A stretch of DNA of 64,000 nucleotides from Verrucomicrobiales bacterium. GTDB taxonomy: Bacteria; Verrucomicrobiota; Verrucomicrobiia; Limisphaerales; J093. This document shows, piece after piece, positions 56,901-64,000 of this stretch. A program made the position numbers and the translations under genes. The notes under the pieces are model-generated. The model worked only from the letters and a program-made list of their open reading frames with translations. It searched no databases and had not been told where the DNA came from. The stretch lies in NCBI GenBank assembly GCA_024233305.1, contig JACKPV010000022.1, positions 372,001 through 436,000 on the forward strand, in the 5' to 3' direction. Within the stretch, counting starts at the first letter, position 1; each line of letters starts with the position of its first letter.

Positions 56901-59900
56901 CGTAGTAACACAATCCGCTCGATCCCGGATTACCCGGCACCTCCACGGCCACGCTCAGCAAATCACCCGCCTGCCCGCTGAAACTGTAGAAATCAAGGTC
57001 GGACGTATCCTTCAGGTTGCCCCGGCCCAGACCCGACAGCACTCCGCTTGGATCCTCCAGCAAGGGCTTGAGGGCGTTGCCCAGCCACACCGTCACGTTG
57101 TTGCCGTGGTAGTTGGCTGTCGCCAGATCATCCAGACCGTCCCCGTTCCAATCCCCGGAGACGACTCCGATTGGGTAGTTCGATTCCGAATAACCAATCA
57201 CTCCACCCAGGACACCGCCTCCCTGATTGAGGAGCAGATCCAGCCTTCGCTGGCCATAGGCCGCGACCGCCACGTCATGTCCATTCACCCCGTCAAAATC
57301 AGCCAGAGCCAAGTGATAGGGATCGCTCCCCACACCGCCCGTGTTCATGGCGGCCTGGAACGTCCCGTTCCCATTGCCCAACAACACGCTCACGCTCCGG
57401 GTGCCCGCATTCAACACCGCCGCATCCACCACCGTGTCCCCATTCAGATCCCCCAGAACGACGTGCCGCGGCTGATCCTCGGTGGCGTAGGCCACCGGGG
57501 CTTGCAGGGTTCCGTCCCCGTTGCCCAACAGCACCGTCAGGTTGTCAGCGTGGACGTTCACGGTGAGCACATCGAAGAAGCTGTCCGCGTTCAGGAGCCC
57601 CACCGCCAGTCCATAGGTGCCGTTTCCGCTGGCGTAATCGACCCGGGTGTAGGTCCCGTCAAGTTGCCGCGTCAGCACTGTAACGTTGTCGCCCCCTTCG
57701 TTCGCGGTCAGGACTTCGGGCGTCCCGCCTCCGTTCAGATCCACCAACTCCACATCCCGCGGATTGCTGCCCACCGACACGTTCACCGCCGCCTGCAAGG
57801 TCCCGTCCCCGTTGCCCAGGAAGATGCTCACCGCGTTGCCGTAGTAATCGGCCACGATCACATCAAAGAAGCTGTCCCCGTTGACCTCCCCGACCGTCGC
57901 GGCGATCGGCCCATTGCCCGCGGCGTAGTTCACCGCCGGTTGGAAGGTCCCGTCCCCGTTGCCCAGCAGCACGCTCACGTTATCGCTGCTGATGTTCGGC
58001 ACCACCAGGTCCGGAACACCGTCCCCGTTCAAATCCCCCTGCGCGATGTCATACGGGTTGGACCCGACCCCGGTCTTGCCGCCGAAAGCGACCGAGCCAT
58101 CAGGATCGCTGCCACCTGAGGTACTCAGGGAAGTCGCCAGCGACTCGCTTCCGTTGTTCCGGTTTTCCAGCACGAAGCCACTCACTCCGGCGACGCTGAA
58201 GTGGCGCAGGTACTCCGCCGCCAGGGCGTTGCCCGCCCGGTCCTCCAGCCCCGTTCCGATGGTCAACCGGTAATCCCCAGGCTGCAGCGGCCCATCCACC
58301 AACATCACGCTCGCGCTCAACCCGCTCGCATACGCCGGACTCGTCATCACGGCGTAAACCTCGTCGTTCCCGTTGCCGAAAACGTCGTCGGTCCCGCTGC
58401 TGCGCAAATCGTAGTTGCCCGGATCGTTCGCCGTCCCCGCCATCATGTCCTCGCTGAACCCGACGCTGAACCGGTCGATGATCGCCATGCTCGTGCTCCC
58501 CTCCGCGGGCAGACTCACCGACGTGATCACCGGCGGCACCACGTCCGCCAACTCGACGCTCAGGATGTATTGCGCCAGCAATCCCGCCCCGCTGTCCGCC
58601 CGAACTCGCGCGTAGTGCGCGCCGTCCCCACCGCTGGGAATCGGATACTGCAGGCTCGTGGCGCTCACCGCACTCTCAGCCACCTTCGTGCCCGCCCCGT
58701 TGTAAATCTCCATCACCGCATGCAGCGGGCTGTTCCCCGGTTGGCCCAGCCCCAGTGTGATCTGCGTCCCCTCCGTCAGGTTACCCAGCAGGTAGTAATC
58801 CCCGTTCCCATCACCCACCCCGACATATCCATGCACCCGACCCTCCTGGATGCCACCGTTCAGGTCCAGGGCCAGCACATCCGCTGCTCCCGTGCTGTCG
58901 TTGCCCTCGGTCTCCATCTGGATCCCGTCCCGCACCAGCGTCACCCGCAGGTTGTACTCGTTCCAATACTGGTAGTTGTAGCTCACCCGCACGTAATACG
59001 TCCCGTCCGCCGGCAGCACTACCGGCGTGATCTGCCCCCAGCCGCTCGAGTTGGCACAAAACGAAGTCAAACTCGTCCCATCCGGTTTCTCCACGTAGTA
59101 ACACAATCCGCTCGATCCCGGATTCCCCGGCACCTCCACCGCCACGCTCAGCAAATCACCCGCCTGCCCGCTGAAACTGTAGAAATCAAGGTCGGACGTA
59201 TCCTTCAGGTTGCCCCGGCCCAGACCCGTCAGCACTCCCGTCGGATCCTCAATCAGCGGCTTGAGCGTGTTGCCCAGCCACACCGTCAGACCGTTGTTCG
59301 GATAGTGGTTCGCTGTCGCAAGGTCGACCAACCCGTCTCCGTTCCAGTCGCCGGACACGATCCCGATCGGGTTGTACGGCTCGTAATAACCGATCACGCT
59401 CCCCAGCACGCCACCGCCCTGGTTCATCAGCAGGTCCATCCGGTCCTGACCGTAGGCTGCCACCGCAACATCCAGCCCGTTGGCCCCATCCAGGTCCGCC
59501 AGTACCAGGCCGTAGGCATCGCTGCCGACCCCGCCGGTGTTCATCGCCGGCTCAAACGTGCCGTCTCCGTTGCCCAACAAGACGCTCACGCTCTGACTGT
59601 TCCGGTTCAAAACAACCGCATCCAGGTTCGTATCTCCGTCCATGTCCCCCAACGCCACCCGCCGCGGCTGATCCTGCACCGGGTAGGCCACCGGCGCCTG
59701 CAGCGTTCCGTCCCCGACCCCCAGGAACACCTTCATGTTGTCCTCGTTGTAGTTGACGACGGCCACGTCCAGAAACGCGTCCCCGTTCAGCAAACCGACG
59801 GCCAGCCCAAACGGCCCGTTGCCGCTGGCCGTGTCCGCTCGCGCGTAGCTGCCGTCTCCCTGACGCGTCAATATGCTGATGTTGCCCCCGTTGATGTTGG

Positions 59901-62900
59901 CCGTCAGGATCTCCGGCGCGCCAGCACCGTCCAGATTCCCCAGTTCGACGTCGTACGGGTTGCTCCCGACCGTGGTGTGGCTTGCCGCCTGGAAGGTGCC
60001 ATCCCCATTGCCCAGCAACACGCTGACGCTGCTCCCGTAGTAGTTGCCCGTAACGATGTCGACGAGCGTGTCCTCGTTGACGTCACCGGCCACGACCGAG
60101 AACGGGCCGTCGCCCACGGGAAAATTCACCGCGGCCTGGAAGGTGCCATCACCGTTGCCCAGGAACACGCTGACGTCGTCGCTGTTGTAGTTGGCCAAGG
60201 CAAGGTCTTCGATGCCATCTCCGTCAAAGTCGCCCTTGGCGATGTCGTACGGGTAGGAATTGGCGTTCATCCGGCCACCGAAGGCCAGCGATCCATCCGG
60301 CGTGCCACCCCCCGAAGTGCTCAGAGAAGTCGCCCCCGCCTCGATCCCGTTGTTCCGGTTTTCCAACACAAAGTCGGTCACTCCCGCCACGCTAAACGTC
60401 CGCACATACGCCGCCGCCAAGGCGTTCCCCGCCCGGTCCTCCAGCCCCGTTCCGATGGTCAACCGGTAATCCCCAGGCTGCAGCGGCCCATCCACCAACA
60501 TCACGCTCGCGCTCAACCCGCTCGCATACGCCGGACTCGTCATCACCCCGTACACCTCGTCGTTCCCGTTGCCGAAAACGTCGTCGGTCCCGCTGCTGCG
60601 CAAATCGTAGTTGCCCGCCTCGTTCACCGTCCCCGCCATCATGTCCTCGCTGAAACCGACGTTGAACCGGTCGATGATCCCCATGCTCGTGGTCCCCTCC
60701 GCCGGCAGACTCACCGACGTGATCACCGGCGGCACGATATCCTCCAGCGCCACACTCAGAACATACTGTGCGAGCAGACCCGCCCCGCTCTGCGCCCGCA
60801 CCCGCGCGTAATGCGCCCCGTCGCCACCGTTGGGAACTGCGTACAGAAGCTCCGTGGCGCTCACCGCGCTCTCCGCCACCTTGGCGCCCGCCCCATTGTA
60901 GACCTCCATCACGCCCGCCAGCGGGCTGTTCGCCGGTCGGTCCAGCCCCAAGGTGATCTGCGTCCCTTCGGTCAGGTTGCCCAGCAGGTAGTAGTCTCCA
61001 TTCGGATCGCCCACCCCGACATACCCGTGCACCCGACCTTCCTGAATGCCTCCGTTCAGTTCCAGCGCCAGCACATCCGCCGCGCCGGTGCTATCGTTGC
61101 TCTCGGTCTCCATCTGGATACCATCCCGTGCCAGCGTCACCCGCAGCTTGTACTCGTTCCAGTATTGGTGGTTGTATTGCACCCGCACGTAATACGTCCC
61201 GTCCGCCGGCAGCACTACCGGCGTGATCTGCCCCCAGCCGCTCGAGTTCGCACAAAACGAAGTCAAACTCGTCCCATCCGGTTTCTCCACGTAGTAACAC
61301 AATCCGCTCGATCCCGGATTACCCGGCACCTCCACGGCCACGCTCAACAAATCTCCCGCCTGCCCGCTGAAACTGTAGAAATCAAGGTCGGACGTATCCT
61401 TCAGGTTGCCCCGGCCCAGACCCGTCAGCACTCCCGTCGGATCCTCAATCAGCGGCCTGAGCGTGTTGCCCAGCCACACCGTCAGACCGTTGTTCGGATA
61501 GTGGTTCGCCGTCGCAAGGTCGACCAACCCGTCTCCGTTCCAGTCGCCGGACACGATCCCGATCGGGTTGTACGGCTCGTAATAGCCGATCACGCTCCCC
61601 AGCACGCCACCGCCCTGGTTCATCAGCAGGTCCATCCGGTCCTGACCGTAGGCTGCCACCGCAACATCCAGCCCGTTGGCCCCGTCCAGGTCCGCCAGTA
61701 CCAGGCCGTAGGCATCGCTGCCGACCCCGCCGGTGTTCATCGCCGGCTCAAACGTGCCGTCTCCGTTGCCCAACAAGACGCTCACGCTCTGACTGTTCCG
61801 GTTCAACACCACCGCATCCAGCTTCGTGTCCCCGTCCATGTCCCCCAGCGCCACCCGCCGCGGCGCGTCTTGCACCGGGTAGGCCACCGGCGCCTGCAGC
61901 GTTCCGTCCCCGACCCCCAGGAACACCTTCATGTTGTCCTCGTTTTGGTTGACCGTCACCACATCCAGGAACGCGTCGTTATTCAAGAGGCCCACCGCCA
62001 CTCCAAACGTGCCGCTGCCGCTGGCCGTGTCTGCCCGGGTGTAGCTGCCATCCCCCTGCCGGGTCAGCACACTCAAACTGGCCCCGCTGTAGTTCGCCGT
62101 CAGGATCTCGGGGGCGCCGCTGCCGTCCAGGTTCCCGAGCGCGACGTCGTAGGGATTGCTGCCCACCGTCGTGTGAGTCGCCGCCTGGAACGTCCCATCC
62201 CCGTTGCCCAGCAACACGCTGACGCTGCTCCCGTAGTAGTTGCCCGTAACGATGTCGACGAGCGTGTCCTCGTTGACGTCACCGGCCACGACCGAGAACG
62301 GGCCGTCGCCCACGGGAAAATTCACCGCGGCCTGGAAGGTGCCATCACCGTTGCCGAGGAAGACGCTGACGTCGTCGCTGTTGTAGTTGGCCAGGGCAAG
62401 GTCCTCGATGCCATCTGCGTCAAAGTCGCCCTTGGCAATGTCGTACGGGTAGGAATTGGCGTTCATCCGTCCACCGAAGGCCAACGATCCATCTGGTGTG
62501 CCGCCACCCGAAGTGCTCAGCGAAGTCGCCCCCGCCTCGATCCCGTTGTTCCGGTTCTCCAGTACGAATCCCGTTGGATTGGCCACCGCGAACAGGCGAA
62601 CATACGGTGCCGCAAGCCCATTTTCGGCGCGATCCTCCAGACCGGTGCCGAGCGTGAACCGGTAGTCCCCCGGTTGCAGCGGGCCGTCCACGACCATGAA
62701 ACTCGCGCTCAACCCGCTCCCGTAGGCGGGGCTGGTCATCAATGCGTAAACCTCGTCGTTCGCGTTGCCGAAAACGTCGTCGGTCCCGGCGCTCCGCAAC
62801 TCGTAATTGCCCATGTCGTTCACCGCCGCCGGTTTCATGTCCTCGCTGAAATCCACGCTGAACCGGTCGATCACCGCCGTGCTGGTCGTACCCTCGTCGG

Positions 62901-64000
62901 GCAGGGTCATCGAGACGATCTCGGGTGCGACGCCGTCAGTCACGACGACATTCAGGAGGTACTGCGCGCGCAGATCGCGCGCCGCGCTGGTCACCCGGAT
63001 CAGGTGCACGCCATCATCCGTCGCGGCAAAGCTGATGCTTCCGCTCCCGTCCGTGGCCAGCGGAGTGCCGTTCCCGAGGATTTCGACGGCCAGCGTCAGA
63101 TCACCCAGCGCCATCGAGCTGCCATCGGGCAGGCTCAGGCTGGCATCGACGGAGTTGCCGGCATTCAGATAACCGAGGCTGAAGCAGTCCCCCGCCGTAT
63201 CCGCCGCCGGCAGGGCGCCGGCCACATTGCCCACCAGGGTGACTCCGGAAACCTCGAGGGCCACCAAGTTGGCACTGCCCTGCGCATTGTTGTCTTCGTT
63301 CTCGAGTTGGATGCCCCGGGACTGATCCACCCGCATGCGGTAGCGGGAGGGATTGTGGTCGCTCCACATCCGCAGGTAGTAGGTCCCCGGCGCCGGGATG
63401 ACGAAGTTCTGCAGGATCGCCTCGGTGGCATAGCGCGAAGCCTGCACCAGGGAACTGTCCGCGGCGTTCCGGAGTTGCACGTAGGGGTAGACGCTGCCCA
63501 CATCATCCGCCTGCAAATGAACGCTCACCTTGTCGCCGGCCTCGGCGTCGAACCGCCAGTAGTCCACCTCGCTGACGGCGTTGAAGGTGCCGATCCCGTA
63601 GGCGGTAAAGAAAGTCGAATCGACCGGTGTCTCGGTCATCGGCAGCGGGGTCGCACTGGGAAGGGTTCCGTTGCTGTCGTTCTCGAGGCTGCCGATCAAG
63701 GGATGCTCGATGGTGAACAACCGGTCGAATGCCTCCACCGGGAGCGCCGATTCATCGAGCAAACCCGCGAAGGTCCGAAAGCGGTAGTCGCCCGGCTGCA
63801 GCGGGTTCGGCGTAGTCGACAGTTGCACCAGCTTGTTGCCCACCAACTGGGGCGACAACGCGTAGACGGCGTCGTCCGCCGTGCCGTAAGTGTGGTCCGG
63901 CCCGAGATTGCGCAATTCGTAATTCGCCGCCTGGGCCGCGGTCGTTGGGTCCAGGTTTCGGGAAGCCGTGATTGTGAACCGGTCAATGGCCCAGGCCTCG
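44920..64000 (-). CDS. Giant secreted repeat protein (Ig-like, PPC, FG-GAP propellers, CARDB, Calx-beta), 5' partial
   Basis: At least 6359 residues; the frame is open at the right edge, so the N terminus and signal are not in view. In translation order: a lead-in of Ig-like and PPC-type beta domains (64000 to about 62940). Four tandem modules of about 2.19 kb follow (62940-54140), each with an SbsA-like Ig domain (PPVITSVSLPAEGTTS, FSEDM), seven FG-GAP/VCBS blades (LGNGDGTF, DWNGDGLVDLA) and a PPC domain (DLDFYSFSGQAGDLLSVAVE). Then about seven CARDB domains (54140-51600), four Calx-beta repeats (51530-50300), another CARDB, and a CnaB-like and mixed region. After these come a Gly/Trp-rich linker near 48180-48290, a Cys-rich segment (KVCPCCYEGG), a cadherin-like domain and a C-terminal beta domain ending YYRTVGVSAP. 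No sorting tail. Likely a surface adhesin or scaffold with calcium-dependent folding (inference). Confidence 0.9.
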   Translation of the reverse strand, partial: EAWAIDRFTITASRNLDPTTAAQAANYELRNLGPDHTYGTADDAVYALSPQLVGNKLVQLSTTPNPLQPGDYRFRTFAGLLDESALPVEAFDRLFTIEHPLIGSLENDSNGTLPSATPLPMTETPVDSTFFTAYGIGTFNAVSEVDYWRFDAEAGDKVSVHLQADDVGSVYPYVQLRNAADSSLVQASRYATEAILQNFVIPAPGTYYLRMWSDHNPSRYRMRVDQSRGIQLENEDNNAQGSANLVALEVSGVTLVGNVAGALPAADTAGDCFSLGYLNAGNSVDASLSLPDGSSMALGDLTLAVEILGNGTPLATDGSGSISFAATDDGVHLIRVTSAARDLRAQYLLNVVVTDGVAPEIVSMTLPDEGTTSTAVIDRFSVDFSEDMKPAAVNDMGNYELRSAGTDDVFGNANDEVYALMTSPAYGSGLSASFMVVDGPLQPGDYRFTLGTGLEDRAENGLAAPYVRLFAVANPTGFVLENRNNGIEAGATSLSTSGGGTPDGSLAFGGRMNANSYPYDIAKGDFDADGIEDLALANYNSDDVSVFLGNGDGTFQAAVNFPVGDGPFSVVAGDVNEDTLVDIVTGNYYGSSVSVLLGNGDGTFQAATHTTVGSNPYDVALGNLDGSGAPEILTANYSGASLSVLTRQGDGSYTRADTASGSGTFGVAVGLLNNDAFLDVVTVNQNEDNMKVFLGVGDGTLQAPVAYPVQDAPRRVALGDMDGDTKLDAVVLNRNSQSVSVLLGNGDGTFEPAMNTGGVGSDAYGLVLADLDGANGLDVAVAAYGQDRMDLLMNQGGGVLGSVIGYYEPYNPIGIVSGDWNGDGLVDLATANHYPNNGLTVWLGNTLRPLIEDPTGVLTGLGRGNLKDTSDLDFYSFSGQAGDLLSVAVEVPGNPGSSGLCYYVEKPDGTSLTSFCANSSGWGQITPVVLPADGTYYVRVQYNHQYWNEYKLRVTLARDGIQMETESNDSTGAADVLALELNGGIQEGRVHGYVGVGDPNGDYYLLGNLTEGTQITLGLDRPANSPLAGVMEVYNGAGAKVAESAVSATELLYAVPNGGDGAHYARVRAQSGAGLLAQYVLSVALEDIVPPVITSVSLPAEGTTSMGIIDRFNVGFSEDMMAGTVNEAGNYDLRSSGTDDVFGNGNDEVYGVMTSPAYASGLSASVMLVDGPLQPGDYRLTIGTGLEDRAGNALAAAYVRTFSVAGVTDFVLENRNNGIEAGATSLSTSGGGTPDGSLAFGGRMNANSYPYDIAKGDFDGDGIEDLALANYNSDDVSVFLGNGDGTFQAAVNFPVGDGPFSVVAGDVNEDTLVDIVTGNYYGSSVSVLLGNGDGTFQAASHTTVGSNPYDVELGNLDGAGAPEILTANINGGNISILTRQGDGSYARADTASGNGPFGLAVGLLNGDAFLDVAVVNYNEDNMKVFLGVGDGTLQAPVAYPVQDQPRRVALGDMDGDTNLDAVVLNRNSQSVSVLLGNGDGTFEPAMNTGGVGSDAYGLVLADLDGANGLDVAVAAYGQDRMDLLMNQGGGVLGSVIGYYEPYNPIGIVSGDWNGDGLVDLATANHYPNNGLTVWLGNTLKPLIEDPTGVLTGLGRGNLKDTSDLDFYSFSGQAGDLLSVAVEVPGNPGSSGLCYYVEKPDGTSLTSFCANSSGWGQITPVVLPADGTYYVRVSYNYQYWNEYNLRVTLVRDGIQMETEGNDSTGAADVLALDLNGGIQEGRVHGYVGVGDGNGDYYLLGNLTEGTQITLGLGQPGNSPLHAVMEIYNGAGTKVAESAVSATSLQYPIPSGGDGAHYARVRADSGAGLLAQYILSVELADVVPPVITSVSLPAEGSTSMAIIDRFSVGFSEDMMAGTANDPGNYDLRSSGTDDVFGNGNDEVYAVMTSPAYASGLSASVMLVDGPLQPGDYRLTIGTGLEDRAGNALAAEYLRHFSVAGVSGFVLENRNNGSESLATSLSTSGGSDPDGSVAFGGKTGVGSNPYDIAQGDLNGDGVPDLVVPNISSDNVSVLLGNGDGTFQPAVNYAAGNGPIAATVGEVNGDSFFDVIVADYYGNAVSIFLGNGDGTLQAAVNVSVGSNPRDVELVDLNGGGTPEVLTANEGGDNVTVLTRQLDGTYTRVDYASGNGTYGLAVGLLNADSFFDVLTVNVHADNLTVLLGNGDGTLQAPVAYATEDQPRHVVLGDLNGDTVVDAAVLNAGTRSVSVLLGNGNGTFQAAMNTGGVGSDPYHLALADFDGVNGHDVAVAAYGQRRLDLLLNQGGGVLGGVIGYSESNYPIGVVSGDWNGDGLDDLATANYHGNNVTVWLGNALKPLLEDPSGVLSGLGRGNLKDTSDLDFYSFSGQAGDLLSVAVEVPGNPGSSGLCYYVEKPDGTSLTSFCANSSGWGQITPVVLPADGTYYVRVQYNYQYWNEYKLRVTLARDGIQMETESNDSTGAADVLALELNGGIQEGRVHGYVGVGDPNGDYYLLGNLTEGTRITLGLEQPGNSPLDAVMEIYNSSGSLVAQGAASDLSLAYIIPNGGDGAHYARLRAAGGAGLLAQYILSVALEDTVPPVITSVSLPAEGTTSMGIIDRFDVGFSEDMLASTVNDSGNFELRHAGLDEVMDTADDELYGVVTSPAYASGLAASFLVTNGPLQPGAYRFTIDTGVTDRAANPLVTAYERQFTIMALPGFVFENQDNGSQLLATSLGATVDPAFDGSFSNVGKTGTPSNPHFVDSGDLDGDTNPDLVVANWSSASVSVYLGNGDGTFRTPVDYPTGSGCVEVRLGDLDGDGVLDVVAANYNASSVTVRLGAGDGTLGDALNLSMGSNPNGIRLALLDGDSNLDIVTANRGSDNVTVRLGFGDGTFGPLASFAAGDGAARLAVGDFDGNTTLDLAVANFNAHTLSVLPGDGAGAFGAPVAYATGSNPYAVEATDLDGDAVLDLAVANLNSHTVSVFPGNGDGTFQAKVDYPSGGSQPHHLLAADLDGDGRDELLASNLNGDNLGILQNNGDGTFAPTVSYPSGNGCICTVVGDWNDDGRPDLASVNYYENTLTVFLGNDTELLPADTAGHGILVAGAQGNLLDNADNDYFSFSAQAGERVIIGVDVPGRPNNSGLRYRLLGTNGEELTSFYADRFGWGQSAPVVIPRDGTYTVLVTYNYSYQGEYRLRVFNAPPPAVVEGEDNGSVGGATPMLMETNGDNLLGTAVGYIRTNGDLDYFDLGELQSGMTVFLNARLLDYASFTPVVSLYDASNGYMVEALGGRPFDSVGEVRINTTGHYYAVVRGNAGEGGLMEGYVLETQVMPTSSVAFPNLQMIALQPPPGGGLLSGDPVEVSFTVQNVGSLGTGGSSWADRLVLSPNPTYGDVDDILLGVFVHNGALASTAQYTVTETVNLPEGIDGTFYLIGQTDSGNAIAEFVLEADNVTVAGATINVARAMYPDVLITGLSGAVNGAQIDVAWETANDGDAVAPAGFRDLLSLRHAVSATVEWGAERVIGADLGIGSSLPGSTAAPLPPPGPYQLRVLADADNDLYEFNASGHASAEQNNLASVPVDVTMDLVVANLVVAPATLHSGTGTTISWEDTNLGNRSSSGNWVDRLQVINRTSGETLLNTTLNHDSSADGNLAPGGSIARQRTFQLPDGQRGVGNIEFLVTVDSNGQAVEYSDSVNAEANNTASVQRASTLAPYPDLVVSDVVIPAEGDAGQPISVTWRTHNQGSLDAAAPWTEHIYISPNADGSAAQYVTTVPFADDLAAGSFLDRNANITLPGSAEGARYLVIRTDGANAVLELDDNNNSAVSPTSVLVRRPNLTVSVMTAPSGGKSGDSVDVSWTVENLGNGAAFGSWYDRVYLSASSDGSSPQYLGQLQINGPLAAGDSADHTLAVTLPAAAPGDHYFVVRTDATTLIAESDETDNELVSDTPTVLEAPDLQITQISAPGVGLFGGVVRVDYRLHNGGSSAAAGPWRDVVYLSPDAVGGNGNDVALQTRPSGDAAPLGAGADADVWVNVTLPVTGYAPGTYYLLVRADTYGEQGEADEGNNWSSAAALTLSPPPRPDLVVEEVVAPGTAQPGVPFFVTWKTRNAGAAPVSGSWSERVYLSEDGVIGGDQTMATVNFAGTIDPGAFVARSAQVTIAPNGLGGTLRAVVATDIGGGIVEENEGNNATMGAGSVAVPLLLQLVAGGPSVAENGAPLGFTVSRNGPKGAALTVNLSSSDTTELTLPPSVEIPGGATSAGFSGTPQTDGIPDGDQTVSVGVSATGYVPTGTASVVVRDVDLPVLTLTLTPGSTSEADAVAGSVSRDAARDTALTVNLSASVPGQLELPASVEIPANSVLVEFVVRPVQDTAIEPDTTYTVNASAAGAVGDSATLEVVDDDLPFVSLTLAQETVSEGDGASATTATLTRSIVSSRSLTLMVENSDPTAVLVPGLVTIPANQPSVSFPVAAVDDDVVDGAQQALLETVIMVNGAEFAMGGSATVTVTDDDGPTLRLVLADDLVPEGLDPATTGTVSRNTDVTDALAVTLSSDAPGEVSLPLTVEIPAGETSVSFDVASLDDGISDGNVTVAVSAEAGGFTPGTDTVVVSDVNLPDLRVESITPPGSGASESLATVTYRIRNQGPSGTGAGTSFVQRLYLSTDAVVGNDKFLSQYIWPAELPAGEFFDVVHSFYLPRSTGQFWLVVKTDEDGVIGELLENNNAAVSAPIQVNAAYAATVSTDVETALAGTPVPLRGRAYKPDGTGVPYALVNLHVSVRGTTRVFSALCDAEGNYTTTFTPLAGEAGNYGVGADHPGVSSTGVQDTFKLLGMASEPKQPSLQVVEGESAETTATLRNLSDVALNGLTLEVSDNLPNVEFSAELDDTFLAGLGTRTLTLRATAADASFVGGGGTVTVRSVEGAELLVPVRIGVTDLRPKLVATPGRLVAGMKRGSQVTVELGLKNEGGEATGALEVQLPPLAWLSATVGQIGSLAPGESTSLMLVLTPPEDLPLGPYTGSIGFGNTTYGISVPFEFRSISEAKGDLRVVAVDEYTYYAEGSPKVAGASVQVRDAYNNALVASGTTDENGVAQFLQLPEGYYSVRVSADKHSTYSEVHFLNPGTVTYVEAFLYRQTVEYNWTVVPVEIEDRYKITIETTFETFVPMPVVTLEPSSLDMNDYPLPEQQILVTVKNTGLIAAQGAKLQFGSHPYYEIIPLVEDVGLVPAMGEVKVPVLIRNNAPKGVAALAQTRAVGTKGGVPCTITAGLEWFLVCGPDNKYYWVPFPVINVKGDCFGSGGSGGWGWGGWGGWGGPSSGGSGPGGGSYYTPPSGFGSPNTCKPCKEEDYSEDDCFEKDFGVDISSVADALTSLFSAVPGVDVEGSAKIEAKAKVCPCCYEGGTSLRGEASGSASVGAKFTIPIAGAPKIDFEQDLGGGYTAKGFFSLGTVDTTIDFNISVGGTAKMECRGSDYDVCAFANASLSPSLNATAGIEGTVTGPDGFSQTIGASASASLSISFTGNVEKCLKGGTSGNLCIEPLVASCKASLNIPGVYSGEISASKELTSKQCLLDSDGVHAIGDPRLVALALADAPQPDQSLAASAPRAAARSVGTKASEGVCATVKLRLEQEAVLTRNAFNATLELINNDQSTPLEDVLVLIDITDADGNPADEVFAIRDPELSGIGAVDGTGMVGTGSTGTASWILIPTREAAPETEQVYLVGGTLQYKQDGLQVLVPLTGVPITVYPDPLLYVKYFHQRDVYADDPFTSVIEPSIPYSLAVMVENRGKGEAKSFRITSAQPQIIENEKGLLIDFQIIGTQVENDNLSPSLTVNLGNIPPDTTKIARWLLTSTLQGLFIDYTVTFEHVDAIAGKKTALIEEVTIHELTHIVEAPGPFDDGRPDFLANDEPDPPTDYPDVVHLSDGSVEPVSVVTEGSPDGAPSAGDPTVELTVELPPGFVYVRVPEPANGAMELSRVEQNGREIPLGVNVWTTDRTFVGEGKRPVNEHVLHLFDLNGAGSAGPVTYTLFYGELPPLDTTAPMSQVAALPAESAAEFAVNWSGSDPGGSGVAFFDVYVSEDGGPFSLWRSKTKQTGSLYSGQVGHQYGFYSRATDLAGNTEAAPGSADAQTTVLYTDTDPDLAPIAAQHTGEGVPILGLALNVTDPDTAPGGLSFQISTSNRTLLPEDNIVLGGAAGARTLNLTPVAQRFGQAEVTVTVSDGHGSDVETFVVNVSAENDPPVPGADSFVRQSGKGVKMAVAELLANDQDPDTDHSLLAISGVSGATPAGASVRLAGQWVIYTPATDQPDAAGGFVYDLTDGESTVPATVAITVEGAGSEGSRNRLGNPVVGGGQVTLRYVGIPGREYALERTTDVGANPVWTRLGTAVAGPTGLIEFVDDDPPGVMAYYRTVGVSAP
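54140..62940 (-). repeat. Four tandem modules of about 2.19 kb inside the giant gene
   Basis: Spacing measured at the shared GATCACCGGCGGCAC site: 60721, 58525 and 56332, that is 2196 and 2193 bp apart. The fourth module starts near 62940. Identity is patchy: 59275-59745 and 61466-61936 are nearly the same base for base, as are parts of the PPC segments near 56700-57050, 58900-59260 and 61130-61460. Other stretches differ clearly. Confidence 0.85.

Overview
The window is high-GC bacterial chromosome and most likely comes from a Verrucomicrobiota member (a Limisphaerales/Pedosphaera-like lineage is my guess; a planctomycete is the alternative). The reasons are two formylglycine sulfatases, DUF1080 and TAT-exported Gfo/Idh/MocA proteins, an HzsA-like protein with two c-type haem motifs, and both VPDSG-type and PEP-CTERM sorting signals. 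There is no rRNA gene, complete tRNA gene, CRISPR array or recognisable transposase gene.

Layout. 1-3595 (minus): aspS, then an AAA ATPase and a 5' part of a TOPRIM-like gene that runs off the left edge; the last two overlap by ATGA and resemble a split OLD/PARIS-type pair. 4093-5054: a VPDSG-CTERM protein gene broken by a 194-bp palindromic element and probably also by a start-codon mutation. 5444-8000: an exported sulfatase facing a NucS-like/DUF4268 nuclease-type protein. 8423-11134 (minus): an ECF sigma factor, a one-helix membrane protein and an exported PDZ-only protein. 11442-18248: a serine hydrolase fused to a sugar-hydrolase-like domain, a divergent GH51 arabinofuranosidase, a TAT-exported Gfo/Idh/MocA protein and a small HEAT-like protein. 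18249-19587: decayed DNA with a DUF4143 fragment. 19588-24232: the HzsA-like dihaem protein and an exported sugar-isomerase-like protein. 24393-27835: a tight C39-like peptidase / RimK-type ATP-grasp / GCS2-type ligase operon, a likely peptide-synthesis or protein-modification system. 28183-30514 (minus): uppP and a serine hydrolase. 30759-35297 (plus): purB, a second sulfatase, L-serine ammonia-lyase. 35825-40617 (minus): DUF1080 protein, TIM-barrel isomerase, DciA-like protein, a hypothetical protein, mannose-1-phosphate guanylyltransferase and trpA. 41064-44039: a DUF2339 polytopic membrane protein. 44225-64000 (minus): a PEP-CTERM P-domain protein downstream of a giant secreted repeat protein of at least 6359 residues, whose 5' end lies beyond the right edge.

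The functions that fit together are export and breakdown of (sulfated) polysaccharides: sulfatases, GH51, DUF1080, Gfo/Idh/MocA, sugar isomerases and serine hydrolases. Alongside these is extracellular display (giant repeat protein and CTERM proteins). A dispersed palindromic repeat with GTAG-headed hairpin ends (REPIN/MITE-like) occurs in three 152-bp-core copies and several degenerate remnants. One copy has inserted into a gene and is flanked by a 6-bp direct repeat.
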